Notes: generated by a model from the sequence alone, not told the origin. Shown: positions 1 through 8,874, numbered from the stretch's first letter. The stretch is DNA of 64,000 nt from Bryobacterales bacterium (GCA_003135055.1 PLDF01000159.1:1-64000), one strand, 5' to 3'. Program-made: numbers and translations.

Positions 1-50
1 TGTCGGTCGGACGATTGAAATTATCACCGGCAACGCCCTGGCCGGGTACC

Positions 51-96
51 CCGCGCCCACCGCGCCCACCGCGCCCGCCGCGCTCGCCGCACCCGC
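51..96. repeat. 9-bp imperfect tandem repeat
   Basis: About five imperfect copies of the unit CCGCGCCCA lie just before the first gene. Positions 1-147 otherwise hold no gene I can support; an open frame crosses this stretch on the plus strand (2-181) but shows no recognisable protein. Confidence 0.6.
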
Positions 97-147
97 CCGC
101 GTGAGATCCTCGTTGAAACCGTACCCGGTTTCAGGCAAGCTGAGTAC

Positions 148-2022
148 ATGCGAATTTTTACCGCGCTCGCGGCGTCCCTGATCTGCGCGCCGTTGCTTGC
201 GCAGGGGCCCATTCCGGTCCGCGTCGACGCTACCGATGCCGCCCGGCGCCTGTTTCACGTCCACATGACCATGCCGGCAAAGCCGGGTCCCATGACGCTG
301 ATGTATCCCGAATGGATTCCCGGAGAGCACGGCCCCACCGGCCCCATCATCAACATGGTCGGTCTTGAGATCAAGGCCGGCGGCCAGACGGTGGCGTGGA
401 AGCGGGACAGCGTGAACATGTTCGCGTACCACGTAACCGTGCCCGCTGGCGCGTCATCGCTCGACATCGCCTTCGATTTCATCTCGCCGCCGGAATCCTC
501 CGGCTTCTCCTCGGGCGCTTCGGCTACCACGGAGTTGGCCGTGGTCAGTTGGAACCAGCTCCTGCTTTACCCGGAAGGCGCCGATCCGGATGCGCTCCAG
601 TATCAGGCGAATTTGCGCTTGCCCAACGCCTGGAAGTACGGCACCGCGCTGCCCATCCGGCGCGAATCGGGCGCCGACATCGAGTTTCAGCCGGCGCCGC
701 TCACCACGCTGGTGGATTCGCCGCTTTCGGCGGGCGCGCACTACCGCACCATCGAGCTGGGCTCCGACCGCGGCGCGCCGCATTTCCTGCATCTTGCGGC
801 CGATAGCGACCGCGCGCTGGAAGTGAGCGCCGAGACCATCCAGGAATATAAGAATCTGGTAGCGGAAACCGGCGCGCTGTATCAATCGCGCCACTACCGC
901 GATTATCATTTTCTGCTGACGCTCAGCGACCACGTGGCGCACTTCGGCCTGGAGCATCACGAATCGAGCGACGACCGCGTCGGCGAGCGTACCCTCATCG
1001 ACGAGGAGCCGCGAACCGCCAACGCCTTCCTTCTGCCGCATGAGTTCACGCATTCGTGGAACGGCAAATTCCGCCGTCCCGCGGGTCTCACGAAAGATGG
1101 CCGCGACGGCGGCTTCGACGCGCCCATGAAAGGCGATCTGCTATGGGTCTACGAAGGCCTCACCGAGTATCTGGGCGAGATATTGACGCCGCGCAGCGGC
1201 CTGTGGACGCCCGAACAGTACCGCGAGTCTCTGGCCGAAACCGCCGCGTCCCTCGACAACGAGTACGGCCGCCGCTGGCGCCCGCTCGAAGATACGGCCG
1301 TCGCGGCGCAAGTGCTCTATACCGCCACCGACGACTACGCGGCCTATCGCCGCGGCGTGGACTATTATCCCGAAGGCACGCTGATCTGGCTCGAAGCCGA
1401 CGTCACCATCCGCAAGCTCAGCCAGGGCGCGAAGTCTCTCAACGATTTCTGCGGCGCGTTCCATGGCGGCGCGGGCGGCAAGCCGGAGATGAAGACCTAC
1501 GTCTTCGAGGACGTTGTGGCGGGGCTCAACGCGATTCAACCCTACGATTGGGCCGGCTTCTTCAATCAGCGGCTGCATTCCACCGCGCCGCACGCCCCGC
1601 TGGGCGGCATCGAAGGGTCTGGTTGGAAGCTGGCGTACGATGGCGTGCGCAGCGATTTCCGGAAGGATTACGAAGAGGTGGGCAAGCTCACCGATCTCAG
1701 CTACTCGCTGGGAATCAAGGTGCAGGACGATGGGACCATCAGCGACGTCGCCCTCCAAAGCCCGGCGTTCCAGGCGGGCATTGGGCCCTCGACGAAGCTG
1801 ATCGCCGTGGACAACCGGCAATATTCGCCGACCCTGCTGCGGGAGGCGATTCAGGCGGCTGCGAAGAATTCCAAGCCGATCGAACTGCTGACTAAGTCCG
1901 GGGATTTCTATCAGGTGCATCGCATCGAGTATCACGGCGGCGAGCGCTATCCGCACTTGGTGCGGAACGACTCGGCGCCCGATGTGTTGTCGCGGATTAT
2001 TGCGCCGATGGTGGGGAAATAG
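148..2022 (+). CDS. M61 family metallopeptidase with PDZ domain
   Basis: Predicted secreted zinc aminopeptidase of the M61 (glycyl aminopeptidase-like) family, 624 aa. Residues 1-19 form a short Sec-type signal peptide ending CAPLLAQ. The zinc motif HEFTH is at residues 298-302, followed by SWN, which is typical of the family; the glutamate in YEGLTEYLGE (E336) is the likely third ligand. A beta-rich N-terminal domain precedes the catalytic part, and a PDZ-like segment (about 510-600, including LGIKVQDDG and SPAFQAGI) follows it. Length and order fit the family. It stands alone, with the next genes on the other strand. The substrate is unknown; degradation of Gly- or Ala-rich peptides outside the cytoplasm is inferred from the family. 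Confidence 0.9.
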   Translation: MRIFTALAASLICAPLLAQGPIPVRVDATDAARRLFHVHMTMPAKPGPMTLMYPEWIPGEHGPTGPIINMVGLEIKAGGQTVAWKRDSVNMFAYHVTVPAGASSLDIAFDFISPPESSGFSSGASATTELAVVSWNQLLLYPEGADPDALQYQANLRLPNAWKYGTALPIRRESGADIEFQPAPLTTLVDSPLSAGAHYRTIELGSDRGAPHFLHLAADSDRALEVSAETIQEYKNLVAETGALYQSRHYRDYHFLLTLSDHVAHFGLEHHESSDDRVGERTLIDEEPRTANAFLLPHEFTHSWNGKFRRPAGLTKDGRDGGFDAPMKGDLLWVYEGLTEYLGEILTPRSGLWTPEQYRESLAETAASLDNEYGRRWRPLEDTAVAAQVLYTATDDYAAYRRGVDYYPEGTLIWLEADVTIRKLSQGAKSLNDFCGAFHGGAGGKPEMKTYVFEDVVAGLNAIQPYDWAGFFNQRLHSTAPHAPLGGIEGSGWKLAYDGVRSDFRKDYEEVGKLTDLSYSLGIKVQDDGTISDVALQSPAFQAGIGPSTKLIAVDNRQYSPTLLREAIQAAAKNSKPIELLTKSGDFYQVHRIEYHGGERYPHLVRNDSAPDVLSRIIAPMVGK

Positions 2023-2040
2023 GGCGGGAGCCGGTGTCAC

Positions 2041-2076
2041 GGCTGGTGTTACCGCTGGTGTTACGGCTGGTGTTAC
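2041..2076. repeat. 12-bp tandem repeat, three copies
   Basis: Three near-identical copies of GGCTGGTGTTAC follow the stop codon of the M61 peptidase gene; a fourth, weaker copy begins at 2031. No hairpin or gene is associated with it. Confidence 0.75.
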
Positions 2077-2165
2077 GTAAATGCTCCGTCCTCCTCGATT
2101 GCCTCGATCGGATCGCGGTTTTCAGCGGCAACTTCCCATAGGCGACCGGAGTCTGCGCGGCGAGC

Positions 2166-2597
2166 CTACGCTACCACGGGCAACAGCCGCACACCCACGG
2201 ATATCGTCCTTGCCGCTTCCGTGTGCAGCATCTGGCCGGGGCGTCCGCATTCGCATAGCGGCGAATCGGGCGCAGCCTCGCCGGGGACGTGGAAGCCGTT
2301 CTGCGCTTCACATTCGAAGCCGACCATGCGGCCGTCGCTATCGATTAACATGGCGTAAGCCGGAACTTGAAATAGCGCCCAGAGACGGTCGCGCTGCGCG
2401 TCCGTAAGCGCGGCGCCGTTCCAGCGATTCAGCACAAACAGCGCGCGTTGAGCGGAAGCGCCCGCGGCGGCGGCCTGCTCCAACTCGTGAAATGTGCCGG
2501 ACAGCGCGATTACGCGCCCATGAGCCTCCACGGCGGGAGTATTGAATAGCCGCGGATAAAACGGGTGTCGAACCCGAGGCCTAAACCACAATGACAT
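2166..2597 (-). CDS. conserved hypothetical protein, 143 aa
   Basis: I do not recognise this protein. Its ATG follows directly on the TAA of the upstream amidohydrolase gene with no gap, so the two are surely co-transcribed and probably translationally coupled. The N-terminus is Arg/Pro-rich (PRVRHPFYPRLF), the middle looks like a compact alpha/beta fold (FVLNRWNG, LWALFQVPAYAMLIDSDG) and the C-terminal part has a CECGRPGQ stretch with two cysteines that could bind metal. There is no signal peptide and no membrane segment. Its position suggests a job linked to the amidohydrolase and the two-component genes upstream. Confidence 0.6.
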   Translation of the reverse strand: MSLWFRPRVRHPFYPRLFNTPAVEAHGRVIALSGTFHELEQAAAAGASAQRALFVLNRWNGAALTDAQRDRLWALFQVPAYAMLIDSDGRMVGFECEAQNGFHVPGEAAPDSPLCECGRPGQMLHTEAARTISVGVRLLPVVA

Positions 2598-3518
2598 TTA
2601 ACTCGATAGTGCGGCGCCGCACAGAAGTTTCTCAAGATTCTCGCCGAAAATGAGGCGGGCATTCGCGGGGCTCAGACCGAGCGCGGCAAACATGCGCACC
2701 TGCTCGTCGAAGATGCTGCGATTCCAGCCGCGGGGAAAGAAGGAGGAATCGGTTCCGAAGAGCAGGCGGCCGGGCCCGGCGACGGCGAGCGCGCGGCTGA
2801 AGACGGTCTTCAAATCGAGGTCTTCGTACCGCATCCACGAATTCGAGCTGGACGTGTCCAGGTAAACGTTCGCGCAGAGTTCCGCCAGCATCAGGGCTTC
2901 GCGGAAAAGACCGGCGCCGAAGTGCGGCACAATGAAGGGCAGCTTGGGATAGAGCAGCGCAATGGCCTGCAAGTCCAGAGGGTTCGAATAGCGCATGTCG
3001 AACGGCGAAAGCAAGCCGAGCTTCTTGCGCACGCCCACGGTGAGGACGCCGCAGTGAACGAATACGGCGCGATGCGGTTGTGCGGCCGCTTCTTGCAGCA
3101 CTGCTTCCACGCGCGGATCGTGCATGGAATAACGGTGCATGGCGGGGAACAGACAGACCACTTGCAAGCCCGATGCAAAGGCGGCGCGTGCCCGGCCGGC
3201 CGCATCCGGTTCCAGCGGGTTGAACATGAAGTAGCCGAAAAAGCGGCCGGGGCACGCGGCCAGCGCCGCGGCGACGGAAGATTCGTCGCCAGGCATGCTG
3301 GCTATGAGCGCGCTGCGAGCCACCCCGTGGTGGTCGAGCTCGGCGGCCCAGGCGCCCGCAAGCTCCGCGGGGTCTTCCGGAGGCAGCGCCCAACCCAGCG
3401 TGGCCGACGCTTGATCCGGGGTCTTGCCGGATTGAGCGGCCAGCGAATCGAGAAAGCGCCGCGAGAAGAAATGTATGTGAGCGTCGGAAACCCGGCACTC
3501 ACCCAGTGGGGTTTCCAT
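2598..3518 (-). CDS. amidohydrolase-family metal-dependent hydrolase
   Basis: TIM-barrel hydrolase of the amidohydrolase-2 type, 306 aa, cytoplasmic. The usual metal-binding pattern is visible: DAHIHFF near the N-terminus (HxH), VHCGVL and VPHFGAG (one His each) in the middle, and FGTDSSFF (Asp) near the C-terminus. Members hydrolyse or decarboxylate ring and carboxylate substrates; the substrate cannot be read from the sequence. The first 20 bases overlap the end of the response-regulator gene upstream and the stop abuts the next ATG, so it sits inside a tight four-gene minus-strand run with a two-component system. The HxH being only about 15 residues from the start supports the chosen ATG. 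Confidence 0.82.
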   Translation of the reverse strand: METPLGECRVSDAHIHFFSRRFLDSLAAQSGKTPDQASATLGWALPPEDPAELAGAWAAELDHHGVARSALIASMPGDESSVAAALAACPGRFFGYFMFNPLEPDAAGRARAAFASGLQVVCLFPAMHRYSMHDPRVEAVLQEAAAQPHRAVFVHCGVLTVGVRKKLGLLSPFDMRYSNPLDLQAIALLYPKLPFIVPHFGAGLFREALMLAELCANVYLDTSSSNSWMRYEDLDLKTVFSRALAVAGPGRLLFGTDSSFFPRGWNRSIFDEQVRMFAALGLSPANARLIFGENLEKLLCGAALSS

Positions 3519-4176
3519 CGGGTCTGTTCCAATTGGTGATGCCCGCCGCGAGCGCGAGCTGCGTAAGGCCGGCGACGTTGTTCACGCCCAGCTTCTTCAT
3601 CATGGTCTTGCGGTAGCTGCGCACGGTTTGCAGGCCCAGGTCGAGCATGACGGCGATATCCTTACTGGTCTTGCCCTCGGCCACCATGCGCAGCACCTGC
3701 AATTCGCGCGGCGAGAGCTGCTCAAGAGCTGTCTTGTCGGTGGTTTCCAGATCGCCGCGCTGGATGCGCTGCAGCAATTTATCGGAAACCTGCGAGCTCA
3801 GATACGACCCGCCGCGGGCCACGGTGCGGAGGGCGTCCAGCAGCTCGCCCGACGAAGCTTTCTTGAGAACGAAGGCGCGAGCGCCGCTGCGGATGGCGCT
3901 GACCACCGAGTTCTCGTCGTCATACATGGATAGGATCGCCACTTTGACGCCGGGACAATGGCGCAGAAGCTCGGTGGTGGCTTCGATGCCATTCATGCCC
4001 GGCAGGCCGATATCCATCAATACGACTTCCGGATTGGTCTTCTTGCAGAGCTGCACGGCATCGGCGCCGTTGTCGGCTTCACCCACCACGCGGAAATCGG
4101 GGCTGCGCTCGAGGATCGTCCTGATACCGTCGCGAACCAGCTTGTGATCGTCAACTAAAACAATATCGCAAGGCAT
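3499..4176 (-). CDS. NarL/FixJ-type response regulator
   Basis: 225-aa two-domain response regulator. The receiver domain (about 1-120) has the acidic pair D9/D10, the phospho-acceptor D55 in VVLMDIGLPG, and the conserved Lys in FVLKKASS. A LuxR-type helix-turn-helix follows (about 150-212: LSPRELQVLRMVAEGKTSKDIAVMLDL in pieces, then TVRSYRKTMMKKL). It lies 15 bp downstream of the histidine kinase gene, its cognate partner by position. The 3' end overlaps the amidohydrolase gene by 20 bases, so that enzyme may be co-expressed with, or controlled by, this system. The signal and targets are unknown. Confidence 0.93.
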   Translation of the reverse strand: MPCDIVLVDDHKLVRDGIRTILERSPDFRVVGEADNGADAVQLCKKTNPEVVLMDIGLPGMNGIEATTELLRHCPGVKVAILSMYDDENSVVSAIRSGARAFVLKKASSGELLDALRTVARGGSYLSSQVSDKLLQRIQRGDLETTDKTALEQLSPRELQVLRMVAEGKTSKDIAVMLDLGLQTVRSYRKTMMKKLGVNNVAGLTQLALAAGITNWNRPDGNPTG

Positions 4177-4191
4177 AATGGCCTCTCATCC

Positions 4192-5187
4192 CTATTCCAT
4201 TTGAGCGGCGCGTACCGTGGTGCCGGTATCGCGGCCGCTCACGATCGATAGACTAAGTCCAGCTTGGGCGGCATAATGTTCCATGCTTAACATCCCCAAC
4301 CCGCGGCGCCCCAAGAGCAGGTCGGCGGCGTCGAAACCGCGCCCGTTGTCGCGCACTTCGAGAGATGGACCGTTACGTGTGGACTTTACCGCGATTTCAA
4401 TAGCGGAACAACCGGCATGGCGCACGGCGTTCTCAATGGCCTCCTGAGCGATCTGGAAAATCGCCGGAGCGACGGCCGGATCGAGCTTCAGCGAGGGGTC
4501 CACATTCAAGCGGACATTGCCGGCGAATCGCTCGCGCACGCGGCCCAACAGGCGGTCGAACGCCGGACGCAAGCCGGCGCGCTCCACCGTGGAAGGATTG
4601 AGCTGATAACTGTACGCGCGCACGTCTTCCATGATGGTTTCGAGGACTTTCTGAACCTCCTCGATGCGCCGGCAAGCCTCGGGCGCGGCCAATTCGAAAT
4701 CCATACGGGCGAGATCGAGCTGGAGGCCGAGCGCGGTGAGATTCTGGCCGACGGTGTCGTGCAAAAACTTGGATGCCATCTTGCGCTCGAACTCCTGCGA
4801 TTTGAGGGCGCTGAGCACGGTCTGGCGGAGGTCTTGCTCGGCTTTGCTCCAGTCGCTGGCCTCGCGGGCCAACGCGCCGGCGTAGCGAATTTCGCCGTCC
4901 ACACGGATCGGGAAGACCGACACGTTCCAAAACGAGTCGCCCGATTGCTGGCGCAGGGAAACGGTTTCACCGCGTAGCGCGCGGGAGAATCTGGGAAGCC
5001 ATATGCGGGCCCGCTTGGGGTCGAGCGCTTCGGTGACGGAGCGTCCCACAAGCTCGGCCCCGGGTTTTCCGAATAAGCCGGAGCATTCGCCGTAGAGCTG
5101 GTGAAACACTCCGTCGGCGCGGACAACCCATGAGCACGACGGCGACTGGTCCAGCAGCAAGTCGGCGAGGTTTCCGTTTTCGGACAT
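4192..5187 (-). CDS. PAS-domain sensor histidine kinase (HisKA_3 type)
   Basis: 331-aa soluble histidine kinase. A PAS-like sensor domain covers about residues 10-110 (WVVRADGVFHQLYGE, then FWNVSVFPI). The dimerisation/phospho-acceptor segment of the HisKA_3 class follows, with H143 in KFLHDTVGQNL. The ATPase domain at the C-terminus shows the N-box (EAIENAVRHA), the G1 box (VRDNGRGFD) and a G2-like GRRGLGML. No membrane helix or signal peptide is present, so it should sense a cytoplasmic signal. It is the first gene of a run with its response regulator 15 bp downstream. The upstream region is a palindromic repeat element rather than a clear promoter. Confidence 0.92.
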   Translation of the reverse strand: MSENGNLADLLLDQSPSCSWVVRADGVFHQLYGECSGLFGKPGAELVGRSVTEALDPKRARIWLPRFSRALRGETVSLRQQSGDSFWNVSVFPIRVDGEIRYAGALAREASDWSKAEQDLRQTVLSALKSQEFERKMASKFLHDTVGQNLTALGLQLDLARMDFELAAPEACRRIEEVQKVLETIMEDVRAYSYQLNPSTVERAGLRPAFDRLLGRVRERFAGNVRLNVDPSLKLDPAVAPAIFQIAQEAIENAVRHAGCSAIEIAVKSTRNGPSLEVRDNGRGFDAADLLLGRRGLGMLSMEHYAAQAGLSLSIVSGRDTGTTVRAAQME

Positions 5188-5205
5188 GGGCTAAATAACA
5201 GTCGT

Positions 5206-5334
5206 GTGGCGCACGCACACATGCGTGCAGCGTCCCCACTCTTGGGGACGCGTCTTTTGCCGGTGCGAACCATGCGTTCACGCGAGTGTGAACGCGGCAC
5301 GCAGAGGCCAGAGGGCGCCCCGTGCGTGCGCCAC
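5206..5334. repeat. R1 palindromic element, complete copy
   Basis: The ends are inverted: GTGGCGCACGCA at the left and TGCGTGCGCCAC at the right. Inside are three perfect small hairpins: 5211-5217 with 5222-5228, GCGTCCCCA/TGGGGACGC at 5230-5251, and GCGTTCAC/GTGAACGC at 5274-5295. Related copies occur at 7200, 10230, 15648, 23751 and 28403. It fills the gap between the transketolase and histidine kinase genes. Confidence 0.8.
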
Positions 5335-5340
5335 CAGACG

Positions 5341-6303
5341 TCAACGCTTGCGGGCAACCACTTTTCTTACGGCATCCACGATATTGCAGGCCATCAGGCC
5401 GTACTTCTCCAGCAACTCCTGGGGCTGCCCGGATTCGGCGAATGAATCCTGAAGGCCGACAAACTCCATGGCGCACGGGTGGGTTTCGGCCACCACCTGC
5501 GCCACGCGCACACCCATGCCGGCAGTCGCCAGATGCTCTTCGGCCACCACGATGGCGCCGGTTTCGGCGGCGCGGCGGATGGCGTCGCGGTCGAGCGGCT
5601 TGACGGTGTGCATGTCGATCACGCGCGCCGAGATGCCTTCGCCTTCGAGCGTATCGGCGGCGAGCAGCGCCTGCGCCACCATCAGGCCGTTGGCGATGAT
5701 GGCCACGTCTGTGCCCTCGGCGACTTCGATGGCCTTGCCGATTTCGAATTTTTGATCGGCGCTATATATGGTGGGCGCTTTGAGGCGGCCGGTGCGGATG
5801 AAAACCGGTCCCACGTGCGCGGCGGCGGCGCGGACCAGGGCTTTGGCGGAAGCCTCATCGGCCGGCGACATCACGATAAAGCCGGGCAGGGAACAGGCCA
5901 GCGAAGTCTCTTCGATGCTCATCTGCGACGGGCCGTCCTCGCCGATGGATATGCCGCTGTGGGTACCGACCACTTTCACGTTGGCGTGCGGATATGCGAC
6001 AGCCGCGCGAAGCTGTTCGTAGCCTTTATTGATGACGAACGCGGAGAAACTGGAAACGAACGGGATCTTGCCCGAGTATGCCAGCCCCGCGCCGATGCCC
6101 ACCATGTTGGCTTCGGCGATGCCGCACGAAATGAAGCGATCGGGAAATTCCTTCTGGAAATACACCGTCATGGTGGATTTCGCCAGATCGGCATCGCAGA
6201 CCACAATGTCTTTATTCTCGTGGCCCAGCTCCACCAACGCGCGTCCAAAGGCTTCGCGGGTGGCCGGACCCTCTTTGATTTCGAATTTGGTTTTCGCCGG
6301 CAT
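5341..6303 (-). CDS. transketolase, C-terminal subunit
   Basis: 320-aa protein matching the C-terminal half of transketolase: pyrimidine-binding domain (about 1-165) and C-terminal transketolase domain (about 185-310). Landmarks are FGRALVELG, the catalytic-type Glu in SCGIAEANMVGIGAGLA, and GEDGPSQMSIEE. It pairs with the N-terminal subunit encoded just upstream: the stop and start codons overlap by one base (TAATG), implying coupled translation of an alpha2-beta2 type enzyme. The role is two-carbon transfer between sugar phosphates in the non-oxidative pentose phosphate pathway. Split transketolases are well known in bacteria and archaea. No other sugar gene is nearby. Confidence 0.93.
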   Translation of the reverse strand: MPAKTKFEIKEGPATREAFGRALVELGHENKDIVVCDADLAKSTMTVYFQKEFPDRFISCGIAEANMVGIGAGLAYSGKIPFVSSFSAFVINKGYEQLRAAVAYPHANVKVVGTHSGISIGEDGPSQMSIEETSLACSLPGFIVMSPADEASAKALVRAAAAHVGPVFIRTGRLKAPTIYSADQKFEIGKAIEVAEGTDVAIIANGLMVAQALLAADTLEGEGISARVIDMHTVKPLDRDAIRRAAETGAIVVAEEHLATAGMGVRVAQVVAETHPCAMEFVGLQDSFAESGQPQELLEKYGLMACNIVDAVRKVVARKR

Positions 6304-7118
6304 TATTGCAGCTCCTTTAAGGCCATTTGAACTTCAGCGGGCGTGGGCGCCGTGCCGTGGAACTTGGGATTGTTCTCCATGAACGAAACGCCCTTGCCCT
6401 TGATGGTGTGGGCCACAATGCAGGTGGGCTTGCCCTTGGTGGCTTCGGCTTCGCGGAACGCGTCCTGAACGGCGACGAAATCGTGACCGTCGATCTCGAT
6501 GGTGTGCCAACCGAAAGCGCGCCACTTGTCGGCAAGCGGATCGATCCCCATGATGTCCTTCACGAAGCCATCGAGCTGGATGCGATTGTTATCCACGATA
6601 CAGACCACGTTATCCAGCTTATGAAAGGCGCCGGCCATGGCGGCTTCCCAAATCTGTCCTTCCTGCACTTCGCCGTCGCCCAGCATGACGTACGCGCGGG
6701 AAGGGCGGCCATCCATGCGCGCGGCGAGTCCCATGCCGAGACCGATCGAAAGCCCTTCGCCCAGCGAGCCGGTAGAGGCTTCGAGCGACGGAATGAAGCG
6801 CATATCGGGGTGGCCTTGATAAATCGAGCCAAGCTTGCGCAGCGTGTTGAGCTGGTCGATGGGCGTGTAGCCAGCCTCCGCCATGGCGGCGTAGAGAACC
6901 GGCGCCGCATGGCCTTTTGAGAGGACGAAGCGGTCGCGATCGGGCCATTTCGGATTCTTCGGATCGATGTGCATGAAGTCGAAGTACAACTCGATGACGA
7001 TCTCGACGGCGGAAAGCGATCCGCCGGGGTGCCCCGACCCGGCGGCGCCGATCATTACAATAATTTCGCGGCGGACACGCTTGGCGAGAGATTGCAGCTC
7101 TTCCAGGGATTTCGGCAT
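6303..7118 (-). CDS. transketolase, N-terminal (ThDP-binding) subunit
   Basis: 271-aa protein matching the N-terminal half of transketolase. The ThDP-binding signature is clear: GDGEVQEGQIWEAAM followed by NNRIQLDG, plus GAAGSGHPGGSLSA near the N-terminus and FVLSKGHAAPVLY. It binds the diphosphate of thiamine diphosphate and Mg2+, while the partner protein encoded immediately downstream (one-base overlap) completes the active site. Upstream lies about 276 bp without a supported gene, part of it an R1-type repeat fragment. The start is supported by the usual family beginning (LAKRVRREIIVMI). Confidence 0.93.
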   Translation of the reverse strand: MPKSLEELQSLAKRVRREIIVMIGAAGSGHPGGSLSAVEIVIELYFDFMHIDPKNPKWPDRDRFVLSKGHAAPVLYAAMAEAGYTPIDQLNTLRKLGSIYQGHPDMRFIPSLEASTGSLGEGLSIGLGMGLAARMDGRPSRAYVMLGDGEVQEGQIWEAAMAGAFHKLDNVVCIVDNNRIQLDGFVKDIMGIDPLADKWRAFGWHTIEIDGHDFVAVQDAFREAEATKGKPTCIVAHTIKGKGVSFMENNPKFHGTAPTPAEVQMALKELQ

Positions 7119-7199
7119 GGGAGTCGACTTTAATTTTAGCCTACTGCGCAGGGGCGCGGTTTATAGGCAAGCTAAAGCCTGCCCCTTCGCCCGCGCACC

Positions 7200-7262
7200 C
7201 GTCGATTTCTGCCGCATAGACGTTTCCGCGAGAGATCCGCTCCCCGCTCGTTCAAACGCGCT
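7200..7262. repeat. R1-related fragment
   Basis: This stretch matches the right half of the R1 copy at 28403-28607: both read TTTCTGCCGCA, then AGACGTT, then CGCTCGT and AAACGCGCTTC or GAACGCGCTTC at similar spacing. The left half is missing or diverged. It occupies the 7119-7394 gap, where I see no gene. Confidence 0.5.
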
Positions 7263-7394
7263 TCGGCCCCGCTGCCGTTCGCTCTCTCGCGAATGATCCA
7301 ACTCTTCGAGCGCGAACAGCCGGGCGCCGGCGTTGGCGCTCATTCCGATCGCATCCGCTCGCACTGTCTCCACCTGCCGGGTTTTCAGGCGCAC

Positions 7395-8825
7395 TTACTT
7401 GCCGGCGGCCGTCCTGGAGCGCAGCTCGTAGATCACCGTCTGCCCGCTTCGCGCCACTTCCCGGTATTGCGCAAACCAATCGCGCAAGTCCGCAAATTGC
7501 CCGATGGCCAGCCGGGGATTGTAAAGGCCCAGCCCGTCCAGCACGAATGCCGGCCGCGTTTCCGCCAGCGCCACGCGGCGCCGCGCCGCCTCTACGCGCT
7601 CCACCGGCTCCGATTGCGTCAGGTGCCGGTCCGCCGGTACGCCCGTGAGCGCCTGCGAATCGAGGTACATCGTGCCCGCCGGCATCTGCGTATACGCAAA
7701 AATCTCCGGCCGGTATCCCCAGACGAACAGCGTGTCGCCCGGTCTCGCCAGTTGCAGCGTCAGCGCCGCGGCCGCGCGGCTGTCGCGATCCATCGCCGTA
7801 TCGCGCCACGCCGGGTCGGTCAGCGCCGTCCAATACGCCGGAGCGAACCGCGCCAGTGGAATCAGCAGCAGTAGCAGCGCCGCTAGAACGCTCCGCTTGC
7901 CCATCAGCGCCAGTCCGCGCGATGCCATCGTCACCACCGCCGGCAGCAGCACGAAGTAGTAGCGCGGAAAGAATCGCATCCCCGCGGCCACACCCGCCAG
8001 CGATATCGCCAGCCAGGCCAGCCACTTCCATCGGGCATTCCATTGAGAACCCGCGGACTTCCACAGGAACACGCCTGCCGCCGCCACCACGGTCGCATGG
8101 AACCCGGCCCAGCTCGCGGTGCGCACTATGCCGTTCCGCACCGGGTCCGCCACGAACGGGCTGCCCGCGTAGAGCCTTCCCCAACGCCACACCTCGTCCC
8201 AATATGGCCCCAGCGCACCCGCTGCCGCCAGCCAAACCACGCCCGCCGCGCATACCGCCGCGAATCCCGCCGCTATCGAAAGCACGCCGCCGATATCCCA
8301 CAGCGCGCAAACCGCCAGCACCAGCAGCGCTTTCGGACTTGCCCAAAACGCCACGCCCGCCATCGCCCCGCACCAGAACGGACGCCGCTTCCACGCCAGC
8401 CATACCGCCGCCAGATGCGGCGCCAGCATCAGCAGGTCCGACCCCACCGGAATCGCCGACGCCGGAAAATCGAAGATCAGGAAAAAGCCCATCAGTCCCG
8501 CCGCCCAAACACCCTCGCGCACCGACCACAGCTCACACGCAAACCCGTACGCAATCGAGCACGCCAGCAACGCATACAGCGCATCCGCCATCCGCAGCGG
8601 CCAGCCGGCTGTAAATGGAACGCCGGCAGCCGGCAGTAAACCAGCCGGCAGCAAATGGAACGCCGCCACCAGCGGCGGCTTGTCGTACCAGATGTCGCGA
8701 TAGATGGTCTTTCCGTGCAACATCTGCTCTGCGGCGGCCAGCGGCAGCGCGTCGCCCTCCCATAGGATTCGGACGTGGCACAGGCGCGACGCGGCGAGCA
8801 GCGCGAACAGCGCCGCGAAAAACAC
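7395..8825 (-). CDS. GT-C type membrane glycosyltransferase (ArnT/PMT-like)
   Basis: Polytopic membrane protein with about ten hydrophobic segments. Near the N-terminus, after the first helix, it has ILWEGDALPLAAAEQML and then DIWYDKPPLVAAF: an acidic residue in the first periplasmic loop and the KPPL motif typical of GT-C enzymes that use polyprenyl-phosphate sugars. A soluble C-terminal domain of about 110 residues follows the last helix. The start is uncertain: an open frame runs further upstream into the divergent exonuclease gene, so I chose the GTG at 8825, which places the first membrane helix at the N-terminus (about 476 aa). Donor and acceptor are unknown. It is transcribed away from the exonuclease gene. 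Confidence 0.72.
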   Translation of the reverse strand: MFFAALFALLAASRLCHVRILWEGDALPLAAAEQMLHGKTIYRDIWYDKPPLVAAFHLLPAGLLPAAGVPFTAGWPLRMADALYALLACSIAYGFACELWSVREGVWAAGLMGFFLIFDFPASAIPVGSDLLMLAPHLAAVWLAWKRRPFWCGAMAGVAFWASPKALLVLAVCALWDIGGVLSIAAGFAAVCAAGVVWLAAAGALGPYWDEVWRWGRLYAGSPFVADPVRNGIVRTASWAGFHATVVAAAGVFLWKSAGSQWNARWKWLAWLAISLAGVAAGMRFFPRYYFVLLPAVVTMASRGLALMGKRSVLAALLLLLIPLARFAPAYWTALTDPAWRDTAMDRDSRAAAALTLQLARPGDTLFVWGYRPEIFAYTQMPAGTMYLDSQALTGVPADRHLTQSEPVERVEAARRRVALAETRPAFVLDGLGLYNPRLAIGQFADLRDWFAQYREVARSGQTVIYELRSRTAAGK

Positions 8826-8874
8826 CCGGACTCGCGCCCTGGCTTTAATCCCGGTGATTTTGATGTCGGTAGTT

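Noticed and set aside
2-181. Plus-strand open frame at the window start as the end of an upstream gene
   Set aside because: It overlaps the 9-bp repeat and shows no recognisable protein end.
2550-2595. T-arm-like sequence CGGGTTCGACACCCG on the minus strand
   Set aside because: No acceptor stem, D-arm or anticodon arm can be placed around it; it lies in the 5' end of a coding gene.
7252-8529. 425-codon Gly-rich minus-strand frame overlapping the GT-C gene in another frame
   Set aside because: Low-complexity Gly/Ala/Arg text typical of an off-frame reading of GC-rich DNA; the overlapping frame has real membrane helices and motifs.
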